From positions 2,108,001 through 2,172,000 of the forward strand of contig NZ_FMIA01000002.1 in the NCBI RefSeq assembly GCF_900091615.1: 64,000 nt of DNA, read 5' to 3'. The stretch is from Micromonospora yangpuensis. GTDB lineage: Bacteria; Actinomycetota; Actinomycetes; Mycobacteriales; Micromonosporaceae. Shown here in pieces: positions 16,666-25,190 of this stretch (positions are counted from its first letter, which is position 1; every line of letters begins with the position of its first letter). The notes beneath the pieces were generated by a model. The model was not told the origin of the DNA. It did no database searches and saw only the letters and a program-made list of their open reading frames with translations. Both the position numbers and the translations under genes were made by a program.

Positions 16666-18768
16666 TCAGCCGGGCAGGCTCGCCGCGCCGGGCGGCAGGA
16701 ACCGCCGGCCGGTGACCCGCTCGCTGGTGCCGGTCCGGTCCAGGTACGGCGTGATGCCGCCCAGGTGGAACGGCCAGCCGGCCCCGAGGATCAGGCACAG
16801 GTCGATGTCCTGCGCCTCGGCGACGACCCCCTCGTCGAGCATCAGCCGGATCTCCTCGGCCAGTGCGTCGAGGGCGTTCTGGCGTACCTGCTCGGCGGTC
16901 AACGGCTGGTCACCGACGACCAGCAGCTTCGCCACCTCCGCGTTGATCTCGTCGTCGACCACGATCGGCTGACCGCTGTCGGCGATGCGCTTGAGGTTCC
17001 CGCTGACGGTGAACCGGTCCGGGAACGCCTCGTGCAGGGTGCCGGCCACGTGGTGGGCCACCGCCGGGCCGACGAGCTGGAGCAGCGCCAGGGGGCGCAT
17101 CGGCAGGCCCAACGGGTCCAGCGCGTTGTTGGCCACCTCCAGCGGCGTACCGGCGTCGACGGCGGCGAAGACCGTACCGAGGAACCGGGTGAGCAGGCGG
17201 TTGACCACGAACGCCGGGGCGTCGGAGACCAGCACCGAGGACTTCTTGAGCTGCCTGCCGACCGCGAACGCGGTGGCCAGGGTGGCGTCGTCGGTGCGTT
17301 CGCCCCGGACGATCTCCAGCAGCGGCAGCACGGCTACCGGGTTGAAGAAGTGGAACCCGACCAGCCGCTGCGGATGCTCCAGGTCGGCGGCCATCGCGGT
17401 GACCGACAGCGACGAGGTGTTCGTCGCCAGCACCGCCTCCGGGGAGACGATCTTCTCCAGCTCGGCCCAGACCTGCTTCTTGACCGACAGGTCCTCGAAG
17501 ACGGCCTCGATGACGAAGTCACAGTCAGCGAACGAAGTGCGCTGACCCGGAGTCGAGGCAGCGAAGGCCTCTGCCGTTGTCGCGCCGCTGACCAGGCCGT
17601 ACATCTTGGCGGCGGTGCCCTTGTCCAAGCGGCCCCGGGTTACCTGCTTCTCGATCTGGCTGTGTACGTAGGCCACGCCGGCCTCGACCCGGGCCTGGTC
17701 CAGGTCGGTCAGCACGACCGGTACCTGGAGGCGGCGGGCGAACAGCAGCGCGAGCTGGCCGGCCATCAGACCGGCGCCGACGATGCCGACCTTGGTCACC
17801 GGCCGGGCCAGCCCCTTGTCCGGCGCGCCGGCCGGGCGCTTGGCCCGCCGCTGGACCAGGTCGAAGGCGTACAGGCCGCTGCGCAGCTCCTCGGAGAAGA
17901 TCAGGTCGGCAAGCGCCTCGTCCTCGGCGGCGGTGCCGGTGGCGAAGTCCGCGTCCTTCGCCGTCTCCAACAGGTCCAACGCCCGGTACGCCGCCGGCAC
18001 CGCGCCGTGCAGCCGCTGGTCGAGGGTCTGCCGGGCGAAGTACAGCACGCCGGCCCACATGTCCCTGTCGACCTCGGGGCGGGTCACGGTGACCCGGCCG
18101 GAGACGACGTCGGCCGCCCACAGCAGGGAACGCTCCAGGAAGTCCGCCGGCTCCAGCAGCACGTCCGCGAGGCCCATCTCGGCGGCCTGCTTCGGCTTGA
18201 GCATCTTGTTCTGGGTCAGCGGGTTCTGCAGGATCACCTGGGTGGCGGCCGGGATGCCGACCAGGTTCGGCAGGAGCTGGGTGCCGCCCCAGCCGGGGAC
18301 CAGACCGAGGAAGACCTCCGGCAGGGCCAGCGCCGTCGCGCCGCCGGAGAGCGTGCGGTAGTGGCAGTGCAGGGCCAGCTCCAGGCCGCCGCCCATCGCC
18401 GCGCCGTTGACGAAGGCGAAGGTGGGCACCGGGCTGTCCCGGAGCCGGGCGAAGATCCGGTGCCCGAGCCGACCGATCTCCAGCGCCTGGTCCCGGTCCG
18501 CCAGCGCCGGCAGGCCGACGAGGTCGGCCCCGACCGAGAAGATGTACGGCTTGCCGGTGATCGCGACGAACGCCGGGTCCGCCGCGAGGGCGGCGCTGAT
18601 CGCCTCGTCCAGGCTGGCCAGCCCGGCCGGCCCGAAGGTGTTGGGCTTGGTGTGGTCGTGGCCGTTGTCCAGGGTGATCAGGGCGGCCCGACGGTCCAGC
18701 CCCGGCACGTCGACGTGCCGCAGCAACGCCCTGGTGACGACCTCGTTCGGTGCGACGAGTGCGCTCAC
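16666..18768 (-). CDS. fadB: Fatty-acid oxidation multifunctional protein (enoyl-CoA hydratase / 3-hydroxyacyl-CoA dehydrogenase)
   Basis: A 700-residue trifunctional alpha-subunit-type protein of beta-oxidation. Residues about 15-200 are the crotonase domain, with the oxyanion-hole segments ITGKPYIFSVGADL and FVNGAAMGGGLELAL and the active-site region ALPEVFLGLVPGWGG. Residues about 330-510 are the NAD-binding 3-hydroxyacyl-CoA dehydrogenase domain (VGIVGAGLMAGQLA; NTSSLSVT; GFHFFNPVAVLPLLEI carries the catalytic His). C-terminal dehydrogenase repeats follow. The GTG start at 18768 overlaps the thiolase stop (GTGA), so hydration, oxidation and thiolysis are coupled in one operon with the thiolase first. 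The order thiolase-fadB beside an HRDC ribonuclease D is familiar in actinomycetes. Confidence 0.95.
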   Translation of the reverse strand: MSALVAPNEVVTRALLRHVDVPGLDRRAALITLDNGHDHTKPNTFGPAGLASLDEAISAALAADPAFVAITGKPYIFSVGADLVGLPALADRDQALEIGRLGHRIFARLRDSPVPTFAFVNGAAMGGGLELALHCHYRTLSGGATALALPEVFLGLVPGWGGTQLLPNLVGIPAATQVILQNPLTQNKMLKPKQAAEMGLADVLLEPADFLERSLLWAADVVSGRVTVTRPEVDRDMWAGVLYFARQTLDQRLHGAVPAAYRALDLLETAKDADFATGTAAEDEALADLIFSEELRSGLYAFDLVQRRAKRPAGAPDKGLARPVTKVGIVGAGLMAGQLALLFARRLQVPVVLTDLDQARVEAGVAYVHSQIEKQVTRGRLDKGTAAKMYGLVSGATTAEAFAASTPGQRTSFADCDFVIEAVFEDLSVKKQVWAELEKIVSPEAVLATNTSSLSVTAMAADLEHPQRLVGFHFFNPVAVLPLLEIVRGERTDDATLATAFAVGRQLKKSSVLVSDAPAFVVNRLLTRFLGTVFAAVDAGTPLEVANNALDPLGLPMRPLALLQLVGPAVAHHVAGTLHEAFPDRFTVSGNLKRIADSGQPIVVDDEINAEVAKLLVVGDQPLTAEQVRQNALDALAEEIRLMLDEGVVAEAQDIDLCLILGAGWPFHLGGITPYLDRTGTSERVTGRRFLPPGAASLPG

Positions 18769-20018
18769 TTGTGGTCTCCACCCTCCCGCTGCGCGGATGC
18801 GTCGGACGCCGTCCGTTGTGCGGACCCGTCTGATCCCGTCCAGTGCGGGTTCTCCCAGATCACCGTTCCGCCCATGCCGATGCCGATGCACATCGCGGTG
18901 AGCCCGTAGCGGACCTCGGGATGCTCGGCGAACTGCCGGGCCAGCTGGGTCATCAGTCGTACCCCGGAGGAGGCCAGCGGGTGGCCGATGGCGATCGCGC
19001 CGCCCCACTGGTTGACCCGGGGGTCGTCGTCGGCGATGCCGAAGTGGTCGAGGAAGGCGAGCACCTGCACGGCGAACGCCTCGTTCAGCTCGAACAGGCC
19101 GATGTCGTCGATGGTCAGGCCGGCGATGCGCAGCGCCTTCTCGGTCGACGGGATCGGGCCGACCCCCATCACCTCGGGCTCCACGCCGACGAAGCCGTAC
19201 GACACCAGCCGCATGGCGATCGGCAGGCCCAGCTCGCGGGCGGTGGTCTCGGCGGCGATCAGGCTGGCGGTGGCCCCGTCGTTGAGACCGGCCGCGTTGC
19301 CCGCGGTGACCTTGCCGTGCGGGCGGAACGGGGTCTTGAGGCCGGCGAGCTTCTCCAGCGAGGTGTCCCGGGGCGCCTCGTCGACGGTGGCCAGGCCCCA
19401 GCCCTGCTCCTGGTCGCGGATCGCGACCGGCACCAGGTCGTCCTGCAGCTTGCCGTTGGCGTACGCCTTGGCGGTCTTCTGCTGCGAGGCCAGCGCGAAC
19501 GCGTCGGTGCGGGCCTTGGTGATGTGCGGGACCCGGTCGTGCAGGTTCTCCGCGGTGGCCCCCATGACCAGGGCGGACGGGTCGACGAGTTTCTCGGCGA
19601 CGATCCGCGGGTTGGGGTCGACCCCCTCGCCCATCGGGTGCCGGCCCATGTGTTCGACGCCCCCGGCGATCGCCACGTCGTACGCGCCCATGGCGATGCC
19701 CCCGGCGACGGTGGTCACCGCGGTCATCGCGCCCGCGCACATCCGGTCGATGGCGAAGCCGGGCACCGTCCTGGGCAGGCCGGACAGCAGGGCGGCGGTG
19801 CGGCCGATGGTCAGGCCCTGGTCGCCGATCTGGGTGGTGGCGGCGATGGCCACCTCCTCCACCCGGTCCGGGGGCAGCTGCGGGTTGCGGCGCAGCAGCT
19901 CGCGGATGCAGCGGATCACCAGGTCGTCGGCGCGGGTGTCGGCGTACATGCCGCCCGCCTTGCCGAACGGGGTGCGGACGCCGTCGACGAAGACGACATC
20001 GCGGACTTCACGGGGCAC
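18765..20018 (-). CDS. fadA: Acetyl-CoA C-acyltransferase (thiolase)
   Basis: A 417-residue thiolase that cleaves 3-ketoacyl-CoA with CoA in the last step of beta-oxidation. The nucleophile Cys sits in DRMCAGAMTAV (about residue 94), the GHPLASSG His motif and the second Cys in AMCIGIGMGG are present. The GTG start at 20018 has GGAGG 8 bases upstream. The last 25 residues lie beyond the normal thiolase end and contain an imperfect repeat (SDGSAQRTA / SDASAQREG), apparently a duplicated 3' end. It is translated just ahead of fadB. Confidence 0.93.
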   Translation of the reverse strand: MPREVRDVVFVDGVRTPFGKAGGMYADTRADDLVIRCIRELLRRNPQLPPDRVEEVAIAATTQIGDQGLTIGRTAALLSGLPRTVPGFAIDRMCAGAMTAVTTVAGGIAMGAYDVAIAGGVEHMGRHPMGEGVDPNPRIVAEKLVDPSALVMGATAENLHDRVPHITKARTDAFALASQQKTAKAYANGKLQDDLVPVAIRDQEQGWGLATVDEAPRDTSLEKLAGLKTPFRPHGKVTAGNAAGLNDGATASLIAAETTARELGLPIAMRLVSYGFVGVEPEVMGVGPIPSTEKALRIAGLTIDDIGLFELNEAFAVQVLAFLDHFGIADDDPRVNQWGGAIAIGHPLASSGVRLMTQLARQFAEHPEVRYGLTAMCIGIGMGGTVIWENPHWTGSDGSAQRTASDASAQREGGDHK

Positions 20019-20075
20019 TTGGAGCCTCCTTGCCGGGGCGTTTCCTCGGATGCTACTCGTCGGTAACCATCGGCG

Positions 20076-21392
20076 TCACCCCTGAGCCGGGGTTTCCAGC
20101 GCGGGTGTGAGGACCGGCACGAGAAGATCCAGTTGCCACTCCCGGGCACCGACGCCCCGCAGGAACTCCGTCACGGCGGCCTCGGTGATCTCCACGGGCG
20201 GCTGCCAGGCCAGCCGGCGTACCGAGTCCGGGGTGATCAGGTTCTCCGGCGGGAGGCGGTGCTCACCGGCGATCCGGACGACCACCTCGCGGCACCGGGC
20301 CAACCGGGCCGCCGCCACCGGGTCCCGCTCCGCCCAGCGGTGCGGCGGCGGGGGCCCCTCCACCGTCGGACTCACCGGCAGCTGCGTGTCGGGCAGCTGC
20401 CGGGCCTCGTCCAGCGCGGCGAGCCAGGTCCGGGCCAACCGGCGTACCGACCGCCCGCCGAAACCGGGCAGGGTCAGCAGCGTCTTCTCGTCCCTGGGGT
20501 CCAGCTCGGCGGCGGCGACGATCGCCGAGTCCGGCAACACCCGCCCCGGCGCCGCGTCCCGGCGCGCCGCGATCTGGTCCCGGGCGTACCACAGCGAGCG
20601 GACCCGGGCCTGCGCCCGGGCGCCGCGCACCCGGTGGATGCCGGAGGTACGCCGCCACGGCTCCGCCCGGACCCGGGGCGGCCGGGTGCCGGCCAGGACC
20701 AGCGCGGCGAACTCCTCGGCGGCCCACGCCGACTTGCCCTGCCGCCGCAGCTCCGCGTCGAGGGCGTCACGCAGGTCGGTGAGCATCTCCACGTCCAGCG
20801 CGGCGTAGGTCAACCACGACTCCGGCAACGGTCGGCTCGACCAGTCCGCCGCCGAGTGGTGCTTCTCCAGGGTGTAGCCGAGCAGCTGTTCGGTCAGCGC
20901 GGCCAGGCCGACCCGCTCGAACCCAGCCAGCCGGGCGGCCAGTTCCGTGTCGAAGAGCCGGCGTGGGCGCAACCCCACCTCCGCCAGGCAGGGCAGATCC
21001 TGGTTGGCGGCGTGCAGCACCCACTCGGCCTCGCCGATCACCGCGTCCAGGCTGCTCAGGTCGCCCAGCGGTAACGGGTCGATCAGGGCCGTGCCGGCAC
21101 CGGCGCGGCGCAACTGCACGAGGTACGCCCGCTGGCTGTAGCGGTATCCGGAGGCACGCTCGGCGTCCAGCGCGATCGGCCCGCTGCCGGCGGCGAAACG
21201 GGCCACCACCTCGGCGAGCTCCTCCGGGGTGGCCACCGGCTCCGGGGTGCCGTCACGCGGGGCGGTCAGGGGCACGGGACCGCCGGAGTCCGGGACGCCG
21301 TCCCCGTCGACCGCCGGGGCGGACGGCTGGGGCGGTTCGTTTTCCGGACGACTTTCGGCGGCCCGACGGTGCAGGGGTGGTTCGTCGGTCAC
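20076..21392 (-). CDS. rnd: Ribonuclease D (3'-5' exonuclease with HRDC domain)
   Basis: A 438-residue DEDD-type exoribonuclease for tRNA and stable RNA 3' processing. After a 60-residue Pro-rich lead, the exonuclease domain carries the DEDD residues in IALDAERAS (D,E), HAANQDLPCL (D) and YAALDVEMLTDL (Y and D). One HRDC domain follows (about 210-290) and a second HRDC-like helical region ends the protein. The start GTG at 21392 leaves no Shine-Dalgarno of note. The gene is separated by 57 bases from the thiolase gene and may be cotranscribed. Confidence 0.93.
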   Translation of the reverse strand: MTDEPPLHRRAAESRPENEPPQPSAPAVDGDGVPDSGGPVPLTAPRDGTPEPVATPEELAEVVARFAAGSGPIALDAERASGYRYSQRAYLVQLRRAGAGTALIDPLPLGDLSSLDAVIGEAEWVLHAANQDLPCLAEVGLRPRRLFDTELAARLAGFERVGLAALTEQLLGYTLEKHHSAADWSSRPLPESWLTYAALDVEMLTDLRDALDAELRRQGKSAWAAEEFAALVLAGTRPPRVRAEPWRRTSGIHRVRGARAQARVRSLWYARDQIAARRDAAPGRVLPDSAIVAAAELDPRDEKTLLTLPGFGGRSVRRLARTWLAALDEARQLPDTQLPVSPTVEGPPPPHRWAERDPVAAARLARCREVVVRIAGEHRLPPENLITPDSVRRLAWQPPVEITEAAVTEFLRGVGAREWQLDLLVPVLTPALETPAQG

Positions 21393-21431
21393 CTGACAAC
21401 CCTAGTGCGCGACGTGAAGCACCGTGCGCAG

Positions 21432-21580
21432 CCGGCCCGGCGTGTGTCGACGGCCCGGCGTGTGTGGGCGGCCCGGCGTGTGTGGGCGGCCCGCGTGCGC
21501 AGCTGGCCCGGTGTGTGTGGGCGGCCCGGCCTGCGCAGCTGGGCCGGCCTGTGTCGGTGGCCCGGCCTGTGTCGGTGGCT
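21432..21580. repeat. 18-bp G/C-T minisatellite upstream of the protease gene
   Basis: About eight degenerate copies of an 18-bp unit resembling CGGCCCGGCGTGTGTGGG, clearest at 21433, 21451 and 21469. It lies in the 358-base gap between divergent rnd (start 21392) and the protease gene (start 21751). Its multiple-of-3 period keeps long frames open on both strands, but none has a credible start or family. The rest of the gap holds the protease ribosome-binding site and nothing else I recognise. Confidence 0.8.
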
Positions 21581-21750
21581 CAGCGTCGGGAGGTGGGATG
21601 CCCCGGGGTGCCGCTGGGTACTTGACCCCGGATGACAGGCTCGGAGGGCGGAGAGACAAACACCGACCGCGCGGGTACGGTCCATCGGGCCGCCTCCCCG
21701 GCGCGGATTTCCGGGGCGGCGCACTTCGCGTCGATGGGGAGGGCGTGGCG

Positions 21751-23109
21751 ATGACGGCTGGTTACCCGGCTGATGACGGGCCGGGACACGGCGAGGAGTC
21801 GGGCTCTCCGGAGCGCTCGACCCGGCCCGGGCCGTTACCACCCCGCTTCGAACCGCCCCGTGGCTACCCGCCGCGCCCGCCGGCTGCGCCGGGCGTCGGC
21901 TGGCCGTCCGCTTCGGGTACCGCCGCCGCTCCCGCTCCGGCCACCCCCGCCAGCTGGTCGTCTGCCCCGGGTCAGGCCGCCGTGCCAGGCCCCGGACGGC
22001 CGCCTTCGGCCCCTGGTCAGGGCTATCCGGCGCCCGCCGTACCCAGTCGGCCACCGGCCGGGTCGGCCCAGGGGCACCCGTCGCCGGGCCATTCGCCGGT
22101 GCCGGCCCCCCGGTCCGGTTGGGCCGCGCCGCCGGCTGCCGGGTCGTGGCCCGGTGCGGCACCCACCAGCGGTACGCCGACGCCCGGCTCGGGCGGGCCG
22201 GTCGGACCCGGCGGCCCGGGTGGGCCGGTCGGCTCGGGTGGACCGTTCGGACCCGGTGGACCGTTCGGACCCGGTGGGCCGGTCGGCTCGGCTGGGCCGG
22301 TCCAGCCCTGGCCGGGTGGAGCGCCCGCGCCCCCACGGCCCCGGGGCGGCAAGCTGGCCGTCGTCGCGCTGGCGCTGGTCGTCGTGCTGGTCGCGCTGAC
22401 CGGGTGGCAGGCGTACCAGATTCACGGGCTCACCGGCCGGCTCGGTGAGCTGGACCGCAGCCAGGCCGAGGGACGGGGCAGTGCCGACACCCGGCTCGAC
22501 AGTCTGGAGGCGCGGGCGGAGGACCTGGAGCGGCAGACCTTCAACCCGGAGACCATCGCGACCGCCGTGCTGCCCAGCGTCTTCCGGGTCCGGGCCGGCC
22601 CGGCCACCGGTACGGCCTTCGCCGTCGGCAAGCCGGCCGCCGGTGGCGGAGCGAACCTGTTCACCAACTTCCACGTGGTCGAGGCGCTCTGGGAGAGCGG
22701 CGGTCGGCAGGTCTTCCTGGAACGCACCGACCAGCGGTTCCCGGCCACCATCGTCGACGTGGACCGGACCAACGACGTGGCCCACCTGCGTACCACCGGC
22801 ACGTTCGCCGGGCTGGTGGCGGCGACCGAGCCGGTCCGGTCCGGTCAGCAGATCGTCGTCGTCGGCGCACCGCTCGGGCTGGAGGACAGCGTGACCACGG
22901 GCGTGGTCAGCGCCTTCCGCGAGGCCGACGGCAGATCCGGGCCGGTCGTACAGTTCGACGCCCCGATCAACCCGGGCAACTCCGGCGGCCCGGTGATCAA
23001 CGGGGCGAAGGAGGTCGTCGGCATCGCCACGGCCAAGGCGCGCGATGCCGAGGGCATCGGCCTCGCCGTACCGATCAAGACGGCCTGTGACGCCTTCGAC
23101 ATCTGCTGA
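21751..23109 (+). CDS. Membrane-anchored trypsin-like serine protease
   Basis: A 452-residue protein: a long Pro/Gly/Ser-rich cytoplasmic N-terminus (residues 1-195, with GGPVGPGGP-type repeats), one membrane helix (about 198-220, LAVVALALVVVLVALTGW), a short coiled segment (TGRLGELDRSQAEG to LEARAEDLE) and an extracellular S1 protease domain. The catalytic triad is visible: His in LFTNFHVVEAL, Asp in VDRTNDVAHL and Ser in NPGNSGGPVIN. There is no PDZ domain, unlike DegP/HtrA. The ATG at 21751 has GGGGAGGG 7 bases upstream; the GTG six bases earlier is too close to it. It is probably a surface protease anchored facing outward. It resembles the next gene in architecture. Confidence 0.85.
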   Translation: MTAGYPADDGPGHGEESGSPERSTRPGPLPPRFEPPRGYPPRPPAAPGVGWPSASGTAAAPAPATPASWSSAPGQAAVPGPGRPPSAPGQGYPAPAVPSRPPAGSAQGHPSPGHSPVPAPRSGWAAPPAAGSWPGAAPTSGTPTPGSGGPVGPGGPGGPVGSGGPFGPGGPFGPGGPVGSAGPVQPWPGGAPAPPRPRGGKLAVVALALVVVLVALTGWQAYQIHGLTGRLGELDRSQAEGRGSADTRLDSLEARAEDLERQTFNPETIATAVLPSVFRVRAGPATGTAFAVGKPAAGGGANLFTNFHVVEALWESGGRQVFLERTDQRFPATIVDVDRTNDVAHLRTTGTFAGLVAATEPVRSGQQIVVVGAPLGLEDSVTTGVVSAFREADGRSGPVVQFDAPINPGNSGGPVINGAKEVVGIATAKARDAEGIGLAVPIKTACDAFDIC

Positions 23110-23265
23110 GCGGTCGGCCGTCGTACCCGCGGTACCGGACGGGGCGCCACCGCGTGGCGTCCCGCGACCGGGCTCTGGCAGCGGGTGGGCCCGGTCCGGG
23201 CCGGCCGCCGCCAGGCTTTTCCGGACCGCCGTGACCCCGTAGGGACCCACCCTCTGGAGGAAGAG

Positions 23266-24201
23266 TTGACCCAACCACCGCTCGGGCCGCAGGGGCACCC
23301 CCAGGAACCGCCTCCCGGTCCGCAGCCGCCCCGAGGCGCCGTCTACGGCAGAGCACCCGATGCCGGCCCGCCGTCCGAGCCGCCCCCCGTTTCCGACCAG
23401 CCCGCCGCGCCGTACCACCCACCGCAGTCCGGAGCACCGATGTCCGGAGCGCCGATGTCCGGCCCACCGCAGTCCGGTCCGCCTGGCTACGGAGCGGCGA
23501 GCTACGGTCCGCCGCAGCCGGGCTCGCCGCAGTCCGGCCCGCCTGGCTACGGCCCGCCGCAGTCCGGTCCGCCTGGCTACGGCCCGCCGCAGTCCGGCCC
23601 GCCGCAGTCCGGGGCGCCGATGTCCGGTCCGCCGCAGTCCGGTCCGCCTGGCTACGGGGCGGCGCAGCCCGGGGTGCCGGGCTATGGGCCACCGATGTCC
23701 GGCCCACCGATGTCCGGCCCACCGATGTCCGGGCCACCGCCGTACGGGTCACCGATGTCCGCTCCGCCGGGGCCGTACGGGGTGCCGGCCGCACCGGCCC
23801 GGCGTGGTCGGGCCGTGCCGGTGTTGGCCGTCGTGGCCGGCCTGCTCTTCGTCTTCGGCGGGGTGATGACCGGGCTCTTCGTCGTCAAGGGCAACGAACT
23901 TGACCGTACCGAGCAGCGGCTCACCGCGACCTCCACGGACCTTGACCAGCGTAAGAAGGACATGGAGAAGCTCAACGGCGAGCTGAAGACCGCGCGGGAC
24001 AAGCTGGCCGACACCGAGCAGGACCTCACCGGCACCCGCAACGACCGGGACGAACAGGCCCGGCAGAAGCGGGTCATCGCCAACTGTCTGGACAAGCTCA
24101 CCACCGCCCTCAACGCGGCGGCCCGCAACGACCAGTCCGGGTTCAGCCGGGCAACCCAGGGCATGGACCAGATCTGTGACGAGGCGGAACGGTACCTCTG
24201 A
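23266..24201 (+). CDS. Pro/Gly-repeat membrane protein with coiled coil, function unknown
   Basis: A 311-residue protein. Residues 1-180 are a low-complexity cytoplasmic region of repeats such as GPPQSGPPGY and MSGPP. One membrane helix follows (about 186-208, VPVLAVVAGLLFVFGGVMTGLFVV), then an extracellular Lys/Glu/Asp-rich coiled coil (about 212-265) and a short C-terminal helical domain with two Cys (NCLDKL and QICDEA) that could form a disulfide. TTG at 23266 is chosen as start because GGAGG lies 4-5 bases before it. It shares the disordered tail, helix and coil plan with the protease gene just upstream and may be its partner. I recognise no enzyme motif. Confidence 0.75.
   Translation: MTQPPLGPQGHPQEPPPGPQPPRGAVYGRAPDAGPPSEPPPVSDQPAAPYHPPQSGAPMSGAPMSGPPQSGPPGYGAASYGPPQPGSPQSGPPGYGPPQSGPPGYGPPQSGPPQSGAPMSGPPQSGPPGYGAAQPGVPGYGPPMSGPPMSGPPMSGPPPYGSPMSAPPGPYGVPAAPARRGRAVPVLAVVAGLLFVFGGVMTGLFVVKGNELDRTEQRLTATSTDLDQRKKDMEKLNGELKTARDKLADTEQDLTGTRNDRDEQARQKRVIANCLDKLTTALNAAARNDQSGFSRATQGMDQICDEAERYL
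23422..23760 (+). repeat. Proline-rich in-frame repeats
   Basis: Interspersed copies of 30-bp (GYGPPQSGPP) and 15-bp (MSGPP) units. They have the period of coding repeats and no spacers, so this is not a CRISPR array. Confidence 0.85.
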
Positions 24202-24230
24202 CACCGGTCACCGGCACCGCCCACCGGTGC

Positions 24231-24307
24231 TGATCGACTCGGTTGGGCTGAGGTGGCGGCATCGACCGGCCCCGGACACCGCCATTCCGCCACAACCGAG
24301 TCGATCA
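24231..24307. repeat. 77-bp imperfect inverted-repeat element
   Basis: TGATCGACTCGGTTG at 24231-24245 is exactly complementary to 24293-24307. The identity continues inward with mismatches (GGTGGCGG against CCGCCA), giving arms of roughly 35 bases. It lies in the 214-base gap between the convergent repeat-protein and DUF3000 genes. It could be a terminator, a REP/MITE-type mobile repeat, or both. Confidence 0.65.
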
Positions 24308-24415
24308 AGACGGCGCGGACGGACGCCCCCCTTCCGGGCGGCGCACACCGGCCCGACACCCGCCCGGCCGGCGGCGCACGCCGCGGGCATCCCGCCCGGC
24401 CGGGGGCGTGGCCGG

Positions 24416-24988
24416 TCAGGCGGTGCCGGCCGCGCGGCGCTGCGGTAGTGCGGTCACCCCGGGCGGCGGCAGGCCGGCGGTCGAGGCGAGCAGGGTGCAC
24501 CAGGCCATCAGGTGCGGCAGGAGGTCCTCCCCGAGCGGGGTCCAGGAGGCCCGGATCTCGATGTCGCCGCCGGCGGGCGGCCCGGCCAGCTCACCGAACC
24601 GGGTCGACATGGTCTGGGTGACGGTCCCGCCGAGGGCGCGGTGCCGGGCGTCCTGCGCGTCCAGCGCGTCGGTAAGCCAGGTCCAGCCCACCCCGGGCAA
24701 CAGCGGGTCGGCGGCCAGTTCGGCCTCCAGGTCGGCGGTCACGTAGGTGACCAGGCGGAGGCTGCCCTGCCAGGCCTCGTGTCCGGCCGGGTCGTGGAGC
24801 AGGATCAGCCGGCCGGTGCCCACCTCGTCGCCGTCGCGGAACACGGTGGCCGAGAGCGCGAAGGCGTACGGGGCCAGGCGCTGGGGTGCCCCCACCTCCT
24901 CGAGCACGATCTCGGCCCGGGGGGTGGCCGACCGCAGTCCGGCGACCGCGCGGGCGAAGGTCTCCGGGTACGCGAGCGGGGGGGCCAT
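24416..24988 (-). CDS. DUF3000 family protein
   Basis: A 190-residue actinobacterial protein of unknown function, recognised as DUF3000 from its conserved blocks: FARAVAGLRSA, RLAPYAFALSA, GRLILLHDPAGHEAWQG, VTYVTADLEAE, and GVGWTWLTDAL. No membrane segment or catalytic motif is evident. It is divergent from hemE, a placement seen repeatedly in actinomycetes, which suggests but does not prove a link to haem metabolism or to the ribonuclease D cluster. The ATG at 24988 begins the first conserved block closely. Confidence 0.85.
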   Translation of the reverse strand: MAPPLAYPETFARAVAGLRSATPRAEIVLEEVGAPQRLAPYAFALSATVFRDGDEVGTGRLILLHDPAGHEAWQGSLRLVTYVTADLEAELAADPLLPGVGWTWLTDALDAQDARHRALGGTVTQTMSTRFGELAGPPAGGDIEIRASWTPLGEDLLPHLMAWCTLLASTAGLPPPGVTALPQRRAAGTA

Positions 24989-25118
24989 GCCGGCAGCCTA
25001 TGTCGCCCGCCGTCCGGCCGCCCGGATGGCACGCCGGGTCAAGCCCACCGTGACCTGTCCCGGCCCCGCCCCTCCCGGCGGCCCCGCCCCGCTTCGGGCT
25101 CGTCGTCGGCGAGGGGGT

Positions 25119-25170
25119 GAGAAGGGGACCCCGCTATACCGTAAGCGTTAACAAGGGGCCCTTCCTTGCA
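25119..25170 (+). repeat. REP-like intergenic inverted repeat, copy C
   Basis: AAGGGGACCCC, CTATACCG, TAAGCGTTAAC, then AAGGGGCCCTTCCTT: the copy A layout with a diverged first half. It sits just upstream of hemE, in the DUF3000-hemE divergent gap. Confidence 0.75.
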
Positions 25171-25190
25171 CTGGGGGTGGGGGTGGGACG

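Noticed and set aside
16324..18909. An 861-residue plus-strand open frame over fadB
   Set aside because: It overlaps the end of the AEC gene and the whole fadB coding region, with no recognisable domain.
21424..21750. N-terminal extension of the protease reading frame
   Set aside because: The frame is open only through the 18-bp minisatellite. The ATG at 21751 has a good ribosome-binding site and the extension has no motif.
23422..23760. CRISPR-like array
   Set aside because: The repeats are in frame, have no unique spacers, and encode Pro/Gly-rich units inside a coding gene.
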